Assembly: GCA_965216915.1 (NCBI GenBank)
Contig: CBDCGS010000008.1
Coordinates: forward strand, 186,001 to 250,000
Direction of reading: 5' to 3'
Source: CBDCGS01 sp965216915
GTDB lineage: Bacteria; Pseudomonadota; Alphaproteobacteria; UBA828
DNA: 64,000 bases
The notes beneath the pieces are model-generated. The model was not told the origin of the DNA, searched no databases, and worked only from the letters and a program-made list of their open reading frames with translations. Position numbers and translations under genes: made by a program. Within the stretch, counting starts at the first letter, position 1, and every line of letters begins with the position of its first letter. Below are positions 34,156 through 42,031 of this stretch, in pieces.

Positions 34156-35019
34156 TTATTCGACCGTGTTCTCGAGCCGCCCGATGCCCTCGACCTCGAT
34201 AGTAACCCGGTCGCCTGGGGCGAGAAACCGCGGTGGGTCGAAACCGATCCCGACACCGGCCGGGGTGCCGGTCGAGATGATGTCCCCTGGCTCGAGGGTC
34301 ATGCCCGCCGACAACGTCTCGATCAACGTCGGGATGTCGAAGATGAGATCGCGCGTGTTGGCGTCCTGGCGCAGCTCGTCGTTGACCCAGCAGCGGATGT
34401 CGAGCGCCGTCGCGTCGACCTCGTCTGCGGTCACCACCCAGGGACCCATCGGACAGGCGCCATCCAGCGACTTGCCGATGAACCATTGCCGATGCTTCAG
34501 CTGCAGATCACGGGCGGTCACATCGTTGGCGATCGTGTAGCCGAAGACGTGATCGAAGGCGGCGGCACGCGCGATGCCCCGTCCGCGGCGTCCGATGACG
34601 ACGGCGAGCTCGGCCTCGTAGTCCAGTTGCTTCGTGAGGTCGGCGTGGTTCGGGATCGGCGCGCCGGGGCCCACCACGGTGTTCGACGCCTTGGTGAAGA
34701 TGATGGGATCGTCCGGCACATGGTCGCCGGCCTTGCTCGTCGCATCGAAGCCGCTTTGGGTGAACTCCTTGGCGTGCTCCCGATAGTTCTTGCCCACGCA
34801 GAGGATGTTGCGCAGCGGCGCCGGGAAGGGCGCCCGCAGCGTCACCGCCGCCAGCGGGATGCCCTCGCCCTCGGGCTGGAGGGTGCCGCGGAGCTGCTCA
34901 TACGCGCGCACGACGCTCAGCATGTCGGCCGGCTCGGCGAGCGGCCAAGCCCGCCCGGCAGCGGGATCGACGATGCCGATCGCCGTCGTCCCCTTGTAGT
35001 CGAACGTCGCGAATTTCAT
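34156..35019 (-). CDS. Fumarylacetoacetate hydrolase family protein
   Basis: A 287-residue FAH-domain protein. The active-site region NILCVGKNYREHAKE and the metal-binding carboxylates in LDYEAELAVVIG are present, followed by FGYTIANDVTARDLQ and the terminal GDIISTGTPAGVG. Family members hydrolyse C-C bonds or act as hydratases/decarboxylases in aromatic breakdown. It is paired with the lactonase-like hydrolase downstream. Confidence 0.88.
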   Translation of the reverse strand: MKFATFDYKGTTAIGIVDPAAGRAWPLAEPADMLSVVRAYEQLRGTLQPEGEGIPLAAVTLRAPFPAPLRNILCVGKNYREHAKEFTQSGFDATSKAGDHVPDDPIIFTKASNTVVGPGAPIPNHADLTKQLDYEAELAVVIGRRGRGIARAAAFDHVFGYTIANDVTARDLQLKHRQWFIGKSLDGACPMGPWVVTADEVDATALDIRCWVNDELRQDANTRDLIFDIPTLIETLSAGMTLEPGDIISTGTPAGVGIGFDPPRFLAPGDRVTIEVEGIGRLENTVE

Positions 35020-35099
35020 GATCGCCCCAGGCGTTTCGTCGGGGCGCGGATCATTGCCCTTGACCCGACGAGCGTCAAGCGGGGCGGAGGGGGTGGGTG

Positions 35100-35206
35100 C
35101 TAGAGCAAATCCCGAGCAGGTGGGATCACCTGCGACGACGCATTTGCGTCAATCCCGATGAGAGAGAGCATGTCGCGTGAGCATGAGTGAACGTGACATG
35201 CTTTAG
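35100..35206 (+). repeat. Dispersed palindromic element, copy B
   Basis: A 107-bp element beginning CTAGAGCA and ending TGCTTTAG. Three stem-loops are visible: GCAGGTG-GGAT-CACCTGC, GACGCA-TT-TGCGTC, and GTCGCGT...ACGTGAC with one G-T pair. The gene-side end stops 3 bases before the stop codon of the dehydrogenase gene at 35210-36340 (-), in the same relative orientation as copies A and C. Confidence 0.85.
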
Positions 35207-35209
35207 CCG

Positions 35210-36340
35210 CTAGGCCTGGGCGAGGCGTTCCTCGGCCATGGCATCCGCGACGGCGGCGGTGCTTCGTTTCTCCTCGGCGGCGCGGTTGAAGATCGCCATC
35301 GCCGTGTCATAGATCTTCGCAGTCTCGCCCATCGCCCGGTCGCGGTCATAGCCCTGCCGCTCGCAGGACACGTTGATGATGCCGCCGGCATTGATCACAT
35401 AATCCGGCGCGTAGAGGATGCCCCGCGCGGCAAGCGCGTCGGCGTCTTCGTCCGTCGCGAGCTGATTGTTGGCGGCGCCGGCGATCACCTTGGCCTTGAG
35501 ACGCGGGATGGTCGAGCCGTTGAGCGTGCCGCCGAGCGCGCAGGGAGCGAAGACGTCGGCGTCCGCGCTGTAGATCGCATCGGGCGCCGTCGCCGTGGCC
35601 GCGCAGCGCCGCGCCGCGTCGAGCACGCGATCCGCATCGATATCCGCGACCACGAGCGTGGCGCCGGCCTCGTGGAGCAGGTCGCAAAGCGCCTGGCCGA
35701 CATGGCCGAGGCCCTGCACCGCGATGATCACGCCTTCTAGGCTGTCGCGCGCGAGCTGATATTTGACGGCAGCCCGCAGGCCCATGAAGACGCCGTAGGC
35801 CGTGACCGGCGAGGGATCGCCGCTGCCGCCGGTCGCCTCCGGCGTGCCGAGCACGTGTGCGGTCTCTTCGCGCACCAGGCTCATGTCCTCGACCGTCGTG
35901 CCGACGTCTTCTGCGACCAGGTAGCGCCCGCCGGCGCGCTCGACCATGCGCCCGAACGCGCGCATCAGCGCCGGGGTTTTGTCGGACCGCGGGTTGCCGA
36001 TGATCACCGATTTGCCGCCGCCGTGGGGAATCTCGGCGATCGCCTGCTTGTAGGACATCGCCCGCGAGAGTCGCAGCACGTCCGTCAGCGCGGCGGCGGG
36101 ATTGTCGTAGGGCCACATCCGGCAGCCGCCGATCGCCGGGCCGAGCCGGGTGTCGTGGATCGCGATGATGGCCTTGAGGCCACTCGCCGCGTCATGTGCG
36201 AACAGCACTTCCTCATGGCCGGCGAAGCTCGGCGCGTCGAACACGGCGCTCGGCGCCGGGGGCACGCCCTTTGGCGCGCACGGCGCGCCTCCGTCCGCCG
36301 ACGGTGTGGAGATCGTGGAGGGTTGGGTCGCCCGCGCCAT
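35210..36340 (-). CDS. Leucine/valine dehydrogenase (Glu/Leu/Phe/Val dehydrogenase family)
   Basis: A 376-residue NAD-dependent amino-acid dehydrogenase. The substrate region GPAIGGCRMWPY, the catalytic Lys in MSYKQAIAEIPHGGGK and the nucleotide loop VQGLGHVGQALCDLL match leucine/valine dehydrogenases rather than the longer glutamate enzymes. It would reversibly deaminate a branched or aromatic amino acid to its keto acid. About 35 residues precede the usual start, rich in Pro and Ala; an internal start cannot be excluded. Repeat copy B lies directly at its 3' end. Confidence 0.88.
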   Translation of the reverse strand: MARATQPSTISTPSADGGAPCAPKGVPPAPSAVFDAPSFAGHEEVLFAHDAASGLKAIIAIHDTRLGPAIGGCRMWPYDNPAAALTDVLRLSRAMSYKQAIAEIPHGGGKSVIIGNPRSDKTPALMRAFGRMVERAGGRYLVAEDVGTTVEDMSLVREETAHVLGTPEATGGSGDPSPVTAYGVFMGLRAAVKYQLARDSLEGVIIAVQGLGHVGQALCDLLHEAGATLVVADIDADRVLDAARRCAATATAPDAIYSADADVFAPCALGGTLNGSTIPRLKAKVIAGAANNQLATDEDADALAARGILYAPDYVINAGGIINVSCERQGYDRDRAMGETAKIYDTAMAIFNRAAEEKRSTAAVADAMAEERLAQA

Positions 36341-36573
36341 CGAACACCCCGCGCGATTCGGCTTCTTGTTGGCTCTCCACCATGGTCTCAGCGAAATGTC
36401 AGCATTTGGTGTATGTGCCGCTGATTATTGCCATTCGCCCGAGATCAAGACTTGGTTAACCATCGGTCACCTAGAGTCATGGGCGGAAAAAAACGCGAAG
36501 AAATTCGGAGTCATTCCGTAGGGCGGCTGAGAGACGGACGGACCACAGGTCGAATGAAGCGGTAGGAAAGGGT

Positions 36574-37359
36574 ATGGCCTCACTCGTCGCGCGCGTCGCG
36601 GAGCGGTTCTCCGGCGCGAGACCTCAGGAAGAGAGCGCCGACGCGTCCAAGGCCGCCCAGCCTCCGCACACGTCACCAAGCTCGACGTTCGCTGCGCTGG
36701 AACGTGCCCTCGAGGGCCGCGAAGCACCGCGCCGCCGCTTTCCCTTTCTCCTGGTTTTTCGGTTCGCGCTGATCAACATGGTCGGCCTCGCGCTCCTCGG
36801 CGCCGCGCATTTCCACGGCTGGGTGGGTCTGGTGGTGGCTGGCGATCGCACTGGGATCGTCCTGCTGATCGGCGGGCTTTTCCTGTTCGGTCTTGCAATC
36901 TGCGGCTGGCGGATCGTGCAGACCGCGCGCGAGCTCAACCTGATCCGCGAGTTTGACCCGTTGCGGCCCTCGCGCGTGGCGGCCTATCTGGAAGCCGTGC
37001 GGGCACGCTCCGCCGACAGTCGCGCGATCTCCGCCGATGCATTGCGGCTCAAGCTCTCCACGCGGATCGGCATCGTTCGCCATATCGCCAATACTTTGGT
37101 GTTCTTCGGGCTGATCGGCACCGTGGTCGGTTTCATCATCGCGCTGTCGGGGGTCCAGCCGAACCTCGCGAGCGACGTCAAGGCGGTCGGGCCGATGGTC
37201 TCGACACTGATCCAGGGGATGTCGGTCGCGCTTTACACCACGCTGGTCGGCGCCGTGCTCAACGTCTGGCTGATGGCGAACTACCGGCTTTTGCTCAGCG
37301 GCACGGTCAACCTGATCACTGCAATTGTCGAACTTGGAGAGCGCCATGCGCGGGATTGA
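36574..37359 (+). CDS. MotA/TolQ/ExbB-like proton-channel membrane protein
   Basis: A 261-residue protein with a 55-residue cytosolic N-terminus and four membrane segments at about 57-80, 93-115, 172-193 and 216-236. The third and fourth carry the channel signatures FFGLIGTVVGFIIAL and MSVALYTTLVGAVLN, the GTV and TT-G pattern shared by MotA, TolQ and ExbB. A cytosolic loop of about 55 residues separates segments 2 and 3, a layout closer to MotA. The following gene overlaps by 14 bases. No flagellar, Tol or TonB genes are nearby. Confidence 0.82.
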   Translation: MASLVARVAERFSGARPQEESADASKAAQPPHTSPSSTFAALERALEGREAPRRRFPFLLVFRFALINMVGLALLGAAHFHGWVGLVVAGDRTGIVLLIGGLFLFGLAICGWRIVQTARELNLIREFDPLRPSRVAAYLEAVRARSADSRAISADALRLKLSTRIGIVRHIANTLVFFGLIGTVVGFIIALSGVQPNLASDVKAVGPMVSTLIQGMSVALYTTLVGAVLNVWLMANYRLLLSGTVNLITAIVELGERHARD

Positions 37360-37963
37360 CGCGTTCGACGAGGACGAGAGCGGTGGCACCGTCTTTCGTG
37401 ATGTGGTGATGCTGGCGTTGGCCGGCTTCGTCGTGATCGTGATGCTGATGCTGCCCCATCTCAATCCGCCGGTTCAGGCCGCGAAGGAGGACGTCAACGC
37501 GCCCGGCAATGTGCTGGTGGAGGCGCGCTGGCCGGATCCGCTCGACACCGACGTGGACCTTTGGGTGCAGGCGCCGGGCGACGTCCCGGTCGGCTATTCC
37601 AACAAGGGCGGCGCCGTGTTCAACCTGCTGCGCGATGATCGCGGGCATCTGCACGACGTCAGCAGGGTGAATTACGAGGTGAGCTACAGCCGCGGCATGC
37701 CGGACGGCGAATATGCCGTGAACCTCCACCTTTACACGACACGCACCGCGCTCAGCGAGCCGGTCCCCGTGACCGTCGTGGTCAGCGTGAAGCCGAACCA
37801 ATCGACCGGCGCCACCCAGATCCTCTCGCGCGACCTGACGCTCGCGCGGGTCGGCGAGGAGATCACCGTGTTCCGCTTCAAGCTGGACGAGAACGGTGGC
37901 CTCAATCGGGAAAGCGTCCACGACGTCTTCAAGCCGCTGCGTGCTAGGCGCAACAGTGGATAG
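37346..37963 (+). CDS. ExbD/TolR/MotB-like single-pass partner with a beta-rich periplasmic domain
   Basis: A 205-residue protein with one membrane segment at about 20-38. It is directly preceded by D19 in VFRDVVMLALAG, reminiscent of the proton-carrying Asp of MotB, TolR and ExbD. The periplasmic part (about 50-195) is not an OmpA or TolR domain. It contains DTDVDLWVQAPGD, GYSNKGGAVFNLLRDD and a late DGEYAVNLHLY segment, suggesting a beta-sandwich of unknown family. The start at 37346 overlaps the channel gene, which supports a stator-type complex. The function is not known to me. Confidence 0.75.
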   Translation: MRGIDAFDEDESGGTVFRDVVMLALAGFVVIVMLMLPHLNPPVQAAKEDVNAPGNVLVEARWPDPLDTDVDLWVQAPGDVPVGYSNKGGAVFNLLRDDRGHLHDVSRVNYEVSYSRGMPDGEYAVNLHLYTTRTALSEPVPVTVVVSVKPNQSTGATQILSRDLTLARVGEEITVFRFKLDENGGLNRESVHDVFKPLRARRNSG

Positions 37964-38465
37964 CCTCCTCTATCTCTTTGTCGGCGTGGTCGCCGCGGGT
38001 GCCGTGCTCGCGGCGATCTGCATCTGGTCGCAAACCCGCTTGTGGGCCAAGGTTTGCGCGCTCATGGCGACGGGCGCGCTGTTCACTCTCGGCTACGCGG
38101 GTCTCGCCGAATTGATGAGCAAGCCGAAGCCCGTCCATCTCGAATGGGCGCTCGGCGCGGTCGAGGAGGCCGAGGTGGTGGCGTCACGCGCGCATGAGGG
38201 CGAGGCGATCTATCTCTGGCTCTCGTTCGATCATGTGCGGGAGCCCCGCGCCTACGAAATCCCGTGGAGCCAGAACCTCGCGCAGCAGCTGCAAGACGCG
38301 ATGCGCGCTGCTGAGGAGACCCAGCGCGGCGTCATGATGCGCAATCCCTTCCGCCGGCACCTGGCGCTCGAGGAGGAGGAACGCGTGTTCTACACGCCGC
38401 CGCAAGAGGGGGCGCCCCCAAAGGCGCCGCGCGCCCGGCCCTACCAGTTCGGCCAGCAAGGCTAG
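37956..38465 (+). CDS. Third membrane protein of the channel operon, unknown function
   Basis: A 169-residue protein with two membrane segments (about 3-24 and 32-52), then a soluble domain of about 115 residues ending in a Pro/Ala/Arg-rich tail. The soluble part includes GEAIYLWLSFDHVREPRAY and a helical stretch with many Gln and Glu. The GTG at 37956 overlaps the previous stop by 8 bases and is preceded by AGGCG, so it is translationally coupled. I do not recognise a family. It is probably an accessory or regulatory subunit of the complex. Confidence 0.7.
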   Translation: MDSLLYLFVGVVAAGAVLAAICIWSQTRLWAKVCALMATGALFTLGYAGLAELMSKPKPVHLEWALGAVEEAEVVASRAHEGEAIYLWLSFDHVREPRAYEIPWSQNLAQQLQDAMRAAEETQRGVMMRNPFRRHLALEEEERVFYTPPQEGAPPKAPRARPYQFGQQG

Positions 38466-38585
38466 TGCACCGGTCGCCGCGCCCCGGGGCAAGCGGGGCG
38501 AGCACGCACCGCGTCATGCGGCGCGTTCACATGGCCCTAGCGCTGTGGTTAGATTGGCCGCGGCAAGCCACCCTGAGGGCGTCGG

Positions 38586-39305
38586 ATGAGAGCAATCCTG
38601 GTTGCTGTAATCGCGCTGGTCGCGCTCGGCGCGACGACCGTCGCGACCGCTGAGGAGCTCGTCTTCGGCGATCAGTGGCGCGCGTTCTATAAGACGCTCT
38701 CGACGGAAGAGCCCAAGATCATGCCGCCGGGATGGCGCGACACGATCAGCGTGCCGCCGCCGCCCGACGATCCCTTCACGCGCGCCGAGGTTGCCCACAT
38801 CATCGCGCTCAAGCCGCTGCGGAAGCTCTATCAGCCGGCCATCGAGAAGCAGAAAACCGACGTCGTGCACCCGTTCACCGACAGCCTCGGCCTCAGCGCG
38901 GCGCAGGTCGAGGAGCTGCGGGCCTTCTGGACGGTGGTGGTGCCCGACATCACGCGGGTGCACATGCATTTCAAGGCCAAGTTCGACCGCGCGCGGCCGC
39001 GCCAATATTCGGACGAGGTCGCGCCCTCGATCGACCCGCCGGGCCATCCGGCCTATCCGAGCGGCCATTCGACCGACGCCCATACGCTCGCGCTCATCCT
39101 CGGCGATATTTGGCCGGACAAATCGACCCATCTCCTCAGCATTGCCTACCAGATTGCCCTCAACCGCGAGATCGCGGGCGTGCACTATCGCTCCGACACC
39201 TCCGCGGGCTTCGTTCTTGCGCTGCAAATCTACGCTCTGATGAAGCGTGACCCCAAGGTGAGCCGGGCGCTCGACCACCTCAAGACGGAGCTGACCCGAG
39301 GCTAG
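38586..39305 (+). CDS. PAP2-family acid phosphatase, exported
   Basis: A 239-residue protein with a signal peptide cleaved near ATAEE (about 23). The three PAP2 motifs are present as KFDRARPRQ, YPSGHSTDAH and NREIAGVHYRSD, with the catalytic His residues in the second and third. It should hydrolyse phosphomonoesters or pyrophosphate lipids in the periplasm, like class A bacterial acid phosphatases. It lies 120 bases after the channel operon on the same strand and could be read through from it. Confidence 0.88.
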   Translation: MRAILVAVIALVALGATTVATAEELVFGDQWRAFYKTLSTEEPKIMPPGWRDTISVPPPPDDPFTRAEVAHIIALKPLRKLYQPAIEKQKTDVVHPFTDSLGLSAAQVEELRAFWTVVVPDITRVHMHFKAKFDRARPRQYSDEVAPSIDPPGHPAYPSGHSTDAHTLALILGDIWPDKSTHLLSIAYQIALNREIAGVHYRSDTSAGFVLALQIYALMKRDPKVSRALDHLKTELTRG

Positions 39306-39377
39306 GCCCTAGTCGATTGAAATAGGGGACAATTTTCGCGGGCCGGCGGCGCCTCAAAAAAAATCACACAAAGGTCC

Positions 39378-39405
39378 TTGACCCGCCTCCGGGCATGCCT
39401 ATATT
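39378..39405 (+). promoter_or_regulatory. Sigma-70-type promoter of the phasin gene
   Basis: TTGACC at 39378-39383 and TATATT at 39400-39405 are separated by 16 bases, close to the housekeeping consensus. Transcription would begin near 39412, inside the TGC-rich operator. This is the best-looking promoter in the window. Confidence 0.65.
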
Positions 39406-39433
39406 GCAGTGCAGCAAATGCTGCATCGCAGCA
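39404..39433 (+). promoter_or_regulatory. Probable PhaR operator
   Basis: The segment contains a perfect inverted repeat, TGCAGCA-AA-TGCTGCA (39410-39425), and CTGC-ATC-GCAG (39421-39431). The latter matches the CTGC-N3/4-GCAG type of site described for the polyhydroxyalkanoate repressor PhaR of alphaproteobacteria. It covers the expected transcription start, so binding would block phasin expression until PHA granules titrate the repressor. No phaR gene is in the window. Confidence 0.6.
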
Positions 39434-39468
39434 TGGGCAATGGATGACCCGCTTTGAAGGATGGGACG

Positions 39469-39870
39469 ATGACCAAGGCGAAGACCAACGGCAACGGCGC
39501 CGTGAATGGTGATTGGGAGACGCGCTTCTCCTACGACAAGATCGCTGACGAGAGCCGCGAGACGTTCGAGAGCATGGTGCGGGCCGCGACGATCGCGACC
39601 GAGGGCTATGGCGCGATCGGGCAAATTTGGGCCGGATACACCAAGCAGGCGTTCGAGCAGGGCGCCGCGGCGGCCAAGACCTTGATTGCCGCGCGCACCT
39701 TCGACGACGTCGTCGGGGTTCAGGCCGACTACGCCAAGGCCTCGCTCGACCGCTATGCGGTCGAGAGCGGCAAGGCGACCGACCTCGCGATCAAGACCGC
39801 CCAGGATGCCATGGCGCCGCTCCAGGCGCGCGCGGCCGCGGCGGCCAAGCGTTTCGGGCTGAACGCCTGA
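39469..39870 (+). CDS. Phasin family protein
   Basis: A 133-residue helical, Ala-rich protein with the phasin_2-type core (ESRETFESMVRAATIATEGY, SLDRYAVESGKATDLAIKT). Phasins coat polyhydroxyalkanoate granules and limit their coalescence. The ATG at 39469 follows AAGGATGGGACG; a GTG/ATG extension upstream is less likely. The gene is monocistronic, between a clear promoter with operator and a clear terminator. PHA synthase genes are not in the window. Confidence 0.88.
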   Translation: MTKAKTNGNGAVNGDWETRFSYDKIADESRETFESMVRAATIATEGYGAIGQIWAGYTKQAFEQGAAAAKTLIAARTFDDVVGVQADYAKASLDRYAVESGKATDLAIKTAQDAMAPLQARAAAAAKRFGLNA

Positions 39871-39895
39871 CCCAGCGCACGCTTGCCTGAACCGA

Positions 39896-39933
39896 GTAAG
39901 TCCCGGGACACCGTCCCGGGACTTTACTCTTTT
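39896..39933 (+). terminator. Rho-independent terminator of the phasin gene
   Basis: AGTCCCGGGA-CACCG-TCCCGGGACT forms a perfect 10-bp stem, extendable by three or four pairs with one bulge, and is followed by TCTTTT. It starts 26 bases after the phasin stop. Confidence 0.85.
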
Positions 39934-40017
39934 CGGGCGGGCGCCCCCTTAGCCTAGGCTTCCGTGGCAAGGGGCCGTGGATGCTCGTGATCCAAACGGA
40001 GCGGACGCCCCGACCAG

Positions 40018-40461
40018 ATGGGCCGGATCAGCGGAATAGATCATGTCGCGGTGACCGTCTCGGATCTCGAGCAGGCGACCCGGTTCTATCGGCATGTGCT
40101 CGCAGCCGAAACGGCCCGAGAGCACATCGAAAGCGGCGCCATCCTGATCCGACAGGTGGTGATCGGTGGGGCGCTGCTCAGTTTGCATCAGCAAGGGAAC
40201 GGGTTTCCGCTCGTCGCGGAAGCGCCGACGGTCGGCGCGGTCGATCTCTGCTTTACCTGGGAGGGCGGCATCGAGAGCGCGGTGGCGTTGCTCCGAGACA
40301 AGGGGATCGCGCTCGTCGAGGGGCCGGTCGCACGCCACACTGCGGGCGGGGTGCCGAGCCAGTCCGTGTATTTCCGTGATCCAGACGGCAACCTCATTGA
40401 GCTGATGGCAGCCGATCCCCAGCGCGGCGAGGTCAAATCCGTCTCAGCCTGCACAGTATGA
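40018..40461 (+). CDS. VOC family protein
   Basis: A 147-residue vicinal-oxygen-chelate protein with GIDHVAVTVSDLEQATRFY at the start, and VYFRDPDGNLIELM carrying the final metal ligand. The layout resembles glyoxalase I or fosfomycin-resistance-type members; the substrate is unknown. It appears monocistronic. A possible 27-codon gene on the other strand overlaps its last 29 bases. Confidence 0.83.
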   Translation: MGRISGIDHVAVTVSDLEQATRFYRHVLAAETAREHIESGAILIRQVVIGGALLSLHQQGNGFPLVAEAPTVGAVDLCFTWEGGIESAVALLRDKGIALVEGPVARHTAGGVPSQSVYFRDPDGNLIELMAADPQRGEVKSVSACTV

Positions 40462-40516
40462 AAAACTGAACCACGCCGAACACGATCATTGGGCCGATCA
40501 CCTCGTAGAAAGCCAT
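40433..40516 (-). CDS. Possible 27-residue single-pass membrane protein
   Basis: ATG at 40516 to TGA at 40433. The predicted peptide begins MAFYEVIGPMIVFGVVQF and ends CRLRRI: a hydrophobic helix of about 18 residues flanked by an acidic N-side and a basic C-side, as in many small bacterial membrane proteins. It overlaps the 3' end of the VOC gene in antisense. The Shine-Dalgarno sequence is poor (GGTAA), so it remains a candidate only. Confidence 0.35.
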   Translation of the reverse strand: MAFYEVIGPMIVFGVVQFFILCRLRRI

Positions 40517-40810
40517 TTACCGAGGCCGCCGCTGCATGCACACCAAGAGCGGGAGGACGGATGGCGTCAACTGACCGAGATCGTTCGCGGTTGCGTTTCT
40601 TTCCTTTTTGGAAGCGTGAGTGTGAGAACGCCCCCTCCATCTTCGCATCGATCCCCTCGCGGTCGATCATGTGCGACACGCTTAACGCTCGCGAGTAGTG
40701 ACCGAGGCCATACCAAGGGCCGATCCGTTGAAAAAATGACGGTTGCCGTGTGCTGCGCAGCCGTGCGCCACGAGTTCGACTTGGTGGTGGCGTGGGGCGT
40801 CGGACAGGCT
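40517..40810. other. 294-bp region without a supported gene
   Basis: This gap lies upstream of the possible small membrane gene and downstream of the D-threonine-aldolase-like gene, both on the minus strand. It is less GC-rich than its surroundings around 40570-40740, with T-rich and A-rich runs (for example TTTCTTTCCTTTTT). I find no terminator, tRNA or convincing promoter. Open frames on both strands look like shadows. Confidence 0.35.
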
Positions 40811-41944
40811 CTAGTGGCGGCCGCGGGCGTCGATCGGCCAGATATCGACCAGCGTGTCGCCGCGCACGCAGTGATAATGATCGTAGAGGTTCACCGTCGG
40901 GTCGCAGTGCGAGACGATGCACTCGACCGCAGCGCCGACCGCGAGGCGCTCGTTGGTGCCCTCGAAGCTCACGCGCCCGTGCTCGTCGCCGAAATAGTCG
41001 TAGACCGCGCCGATCGGCGCGCCGCTGGCGAAGCGGGGCAGCGGGCCGTCGGTGGCGAAGCATTTGAGGCCGGCATCGAGGGTCGCGAGGCCGTCGTGGT
41101 TCGCTGAAACCACCGTCGCGCGCACGGTGAGCGCGGGCGCGAAGCGCCAGTCGCCCGCGTCGCGACAATGCACGTCGAGATATTCGACGTCCATCACGAC
41201 ATAGGAGCCGACCTGCAGCTCGGTGAGGAGCCCGAGCTCCGGATCGATGTCGTGGGTGCCCGTGCCCGCGCCGGAGACGAGCGGCAGGGCGACGCCACGC
41301 GCCTTGAGGGCCGCGCAGGTCTCGGCGAGCGGCGCGAGGTCGTTGTGCGAGGTGGCGCGGCGCTCGGCGAAATCCTCGATGTGCTGCACGTGACCGGCAT
41401 AGCCCTGGAGGCCGGCGAAGTGCAGGCGCTCGCTCGCCACCGCCGCGTCCACCAGCGCCACGGCGGCCGCGGCATCGGCCGTGCCCGTGCGGTGCAGGCC
41501 GACATCGACATCGACGACCACCTGGAGCGGCGCGCCCTGCGCCGCCTGCTCCAACGTGCGCAGGTTGGCCATGTCGTCGACCACGACCATGAGCGAATCC
41601 GCGCGCGCTTGCAGCGCCATCAGACGCTCGATCTTGGCCGGCGCGACGATGGGGGAGGTGATCAGGAGCCCGCCGATGCCGCCCGCGGCCAGGGCCTCGG
41701 CCTCCCCGAGCGTCGCGCAGCAAATCCCGAGCGCGCCGGCCTCGAGCTGGCGGCGCGCAATCTGCACGCTTTTGTGGGTCTTGGCGTGGGGGCGCAGGCT
41801 CACGCCGTTCGCCTCGGCGAAGGCGCGCATGTCCTCGATGTTGCGCTCCATCACATCCAAATCGAGGACGAGCGCCGGCGTGGTCAGTTGCCGGCGTGAG
41901 TCGGCTTGCCCGATGAGAGGGGTATTCGGTCCGAGATCGGTCAT
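40811..41944 (-). CDS. D-threonine aldolase / D-serine dehydratase-like PLP enzyme
   Basis: A 377-residue fold-type III PLP enzyme of the alanine-racemase-like DSD1/D-threonine aldolase family. The PLP Lys lies in LRPHAKTHKS, GYAGHVQH follows in the barrel, and the C-terminal metal site is suggested by SHCDPTVNLYDHYH. It would cleave D-3-hydroxy amino acids to glycine and an aldehyde, or deaminate D-serine. The ATG at 41944 gives the family N-terminus. It lies 87 bases downstream of the cystathionine lyase gene on the same strand. Confidence 0.85.
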   Translation of the reverse strand: MTDLGPNTPLIGQADSRRQLTTPALVLDLDVMERNIEDMRAFAEANGVSLRPHAKTHKSVQIARRQLEAGALGICCATLGEAEALAAGGIGGLLITSPIVAPAKIERLMALQARADSLMVVVDDMANLRTLEQAAQGAPLQVVVDVDVGLHRTGTADAAAAVALVDAAVASERLHFAGLQGYAGHVQHIEDFAERRATSHNDLAPLAETCAALKARGVALPLVSGAGTGTHDIDPELGLLTELQVGSYVVMDVEYLDVHCRDAGDWRFAPALTVRATVVSANHDGLATLDAGLKCFATDGPLPRFASGAPIGAVYDYFGDEHGRVSFEGTNERLAVGAAVECIVSHCDPTVNLYDHYHCVRGDTLVDIWPIDARGRH

Positions 41945-42031
41945 CGCTCTGCCTTGCGCAATCGCTAAGTCTGAGTCCCGACGATAGGGGCGGCGCACGG
42001 CCCGGATCAACCGCGTTGTGGGATGCGCGCC

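Noticed and set aside
36454..36468. GGTTAACC followed by ATCGGTCAC upstream of the channel operon, considered as a CtrA site
   Set aside because: Only one TTAA half-site is present; the second half at the N7 spacing reads TCAC. Too weak to call. A similar CGGTTAACCG at 61131-61140 also lacks a partner at the right spacing.
38486..38506. GC hairpin (CGCCCC...GGGGCG) after the channel operon as a terminator
   Set aside because: The stem is short, imperfectly placed and lacks a T-run; the PAP2 gene follows closely on the same strand.
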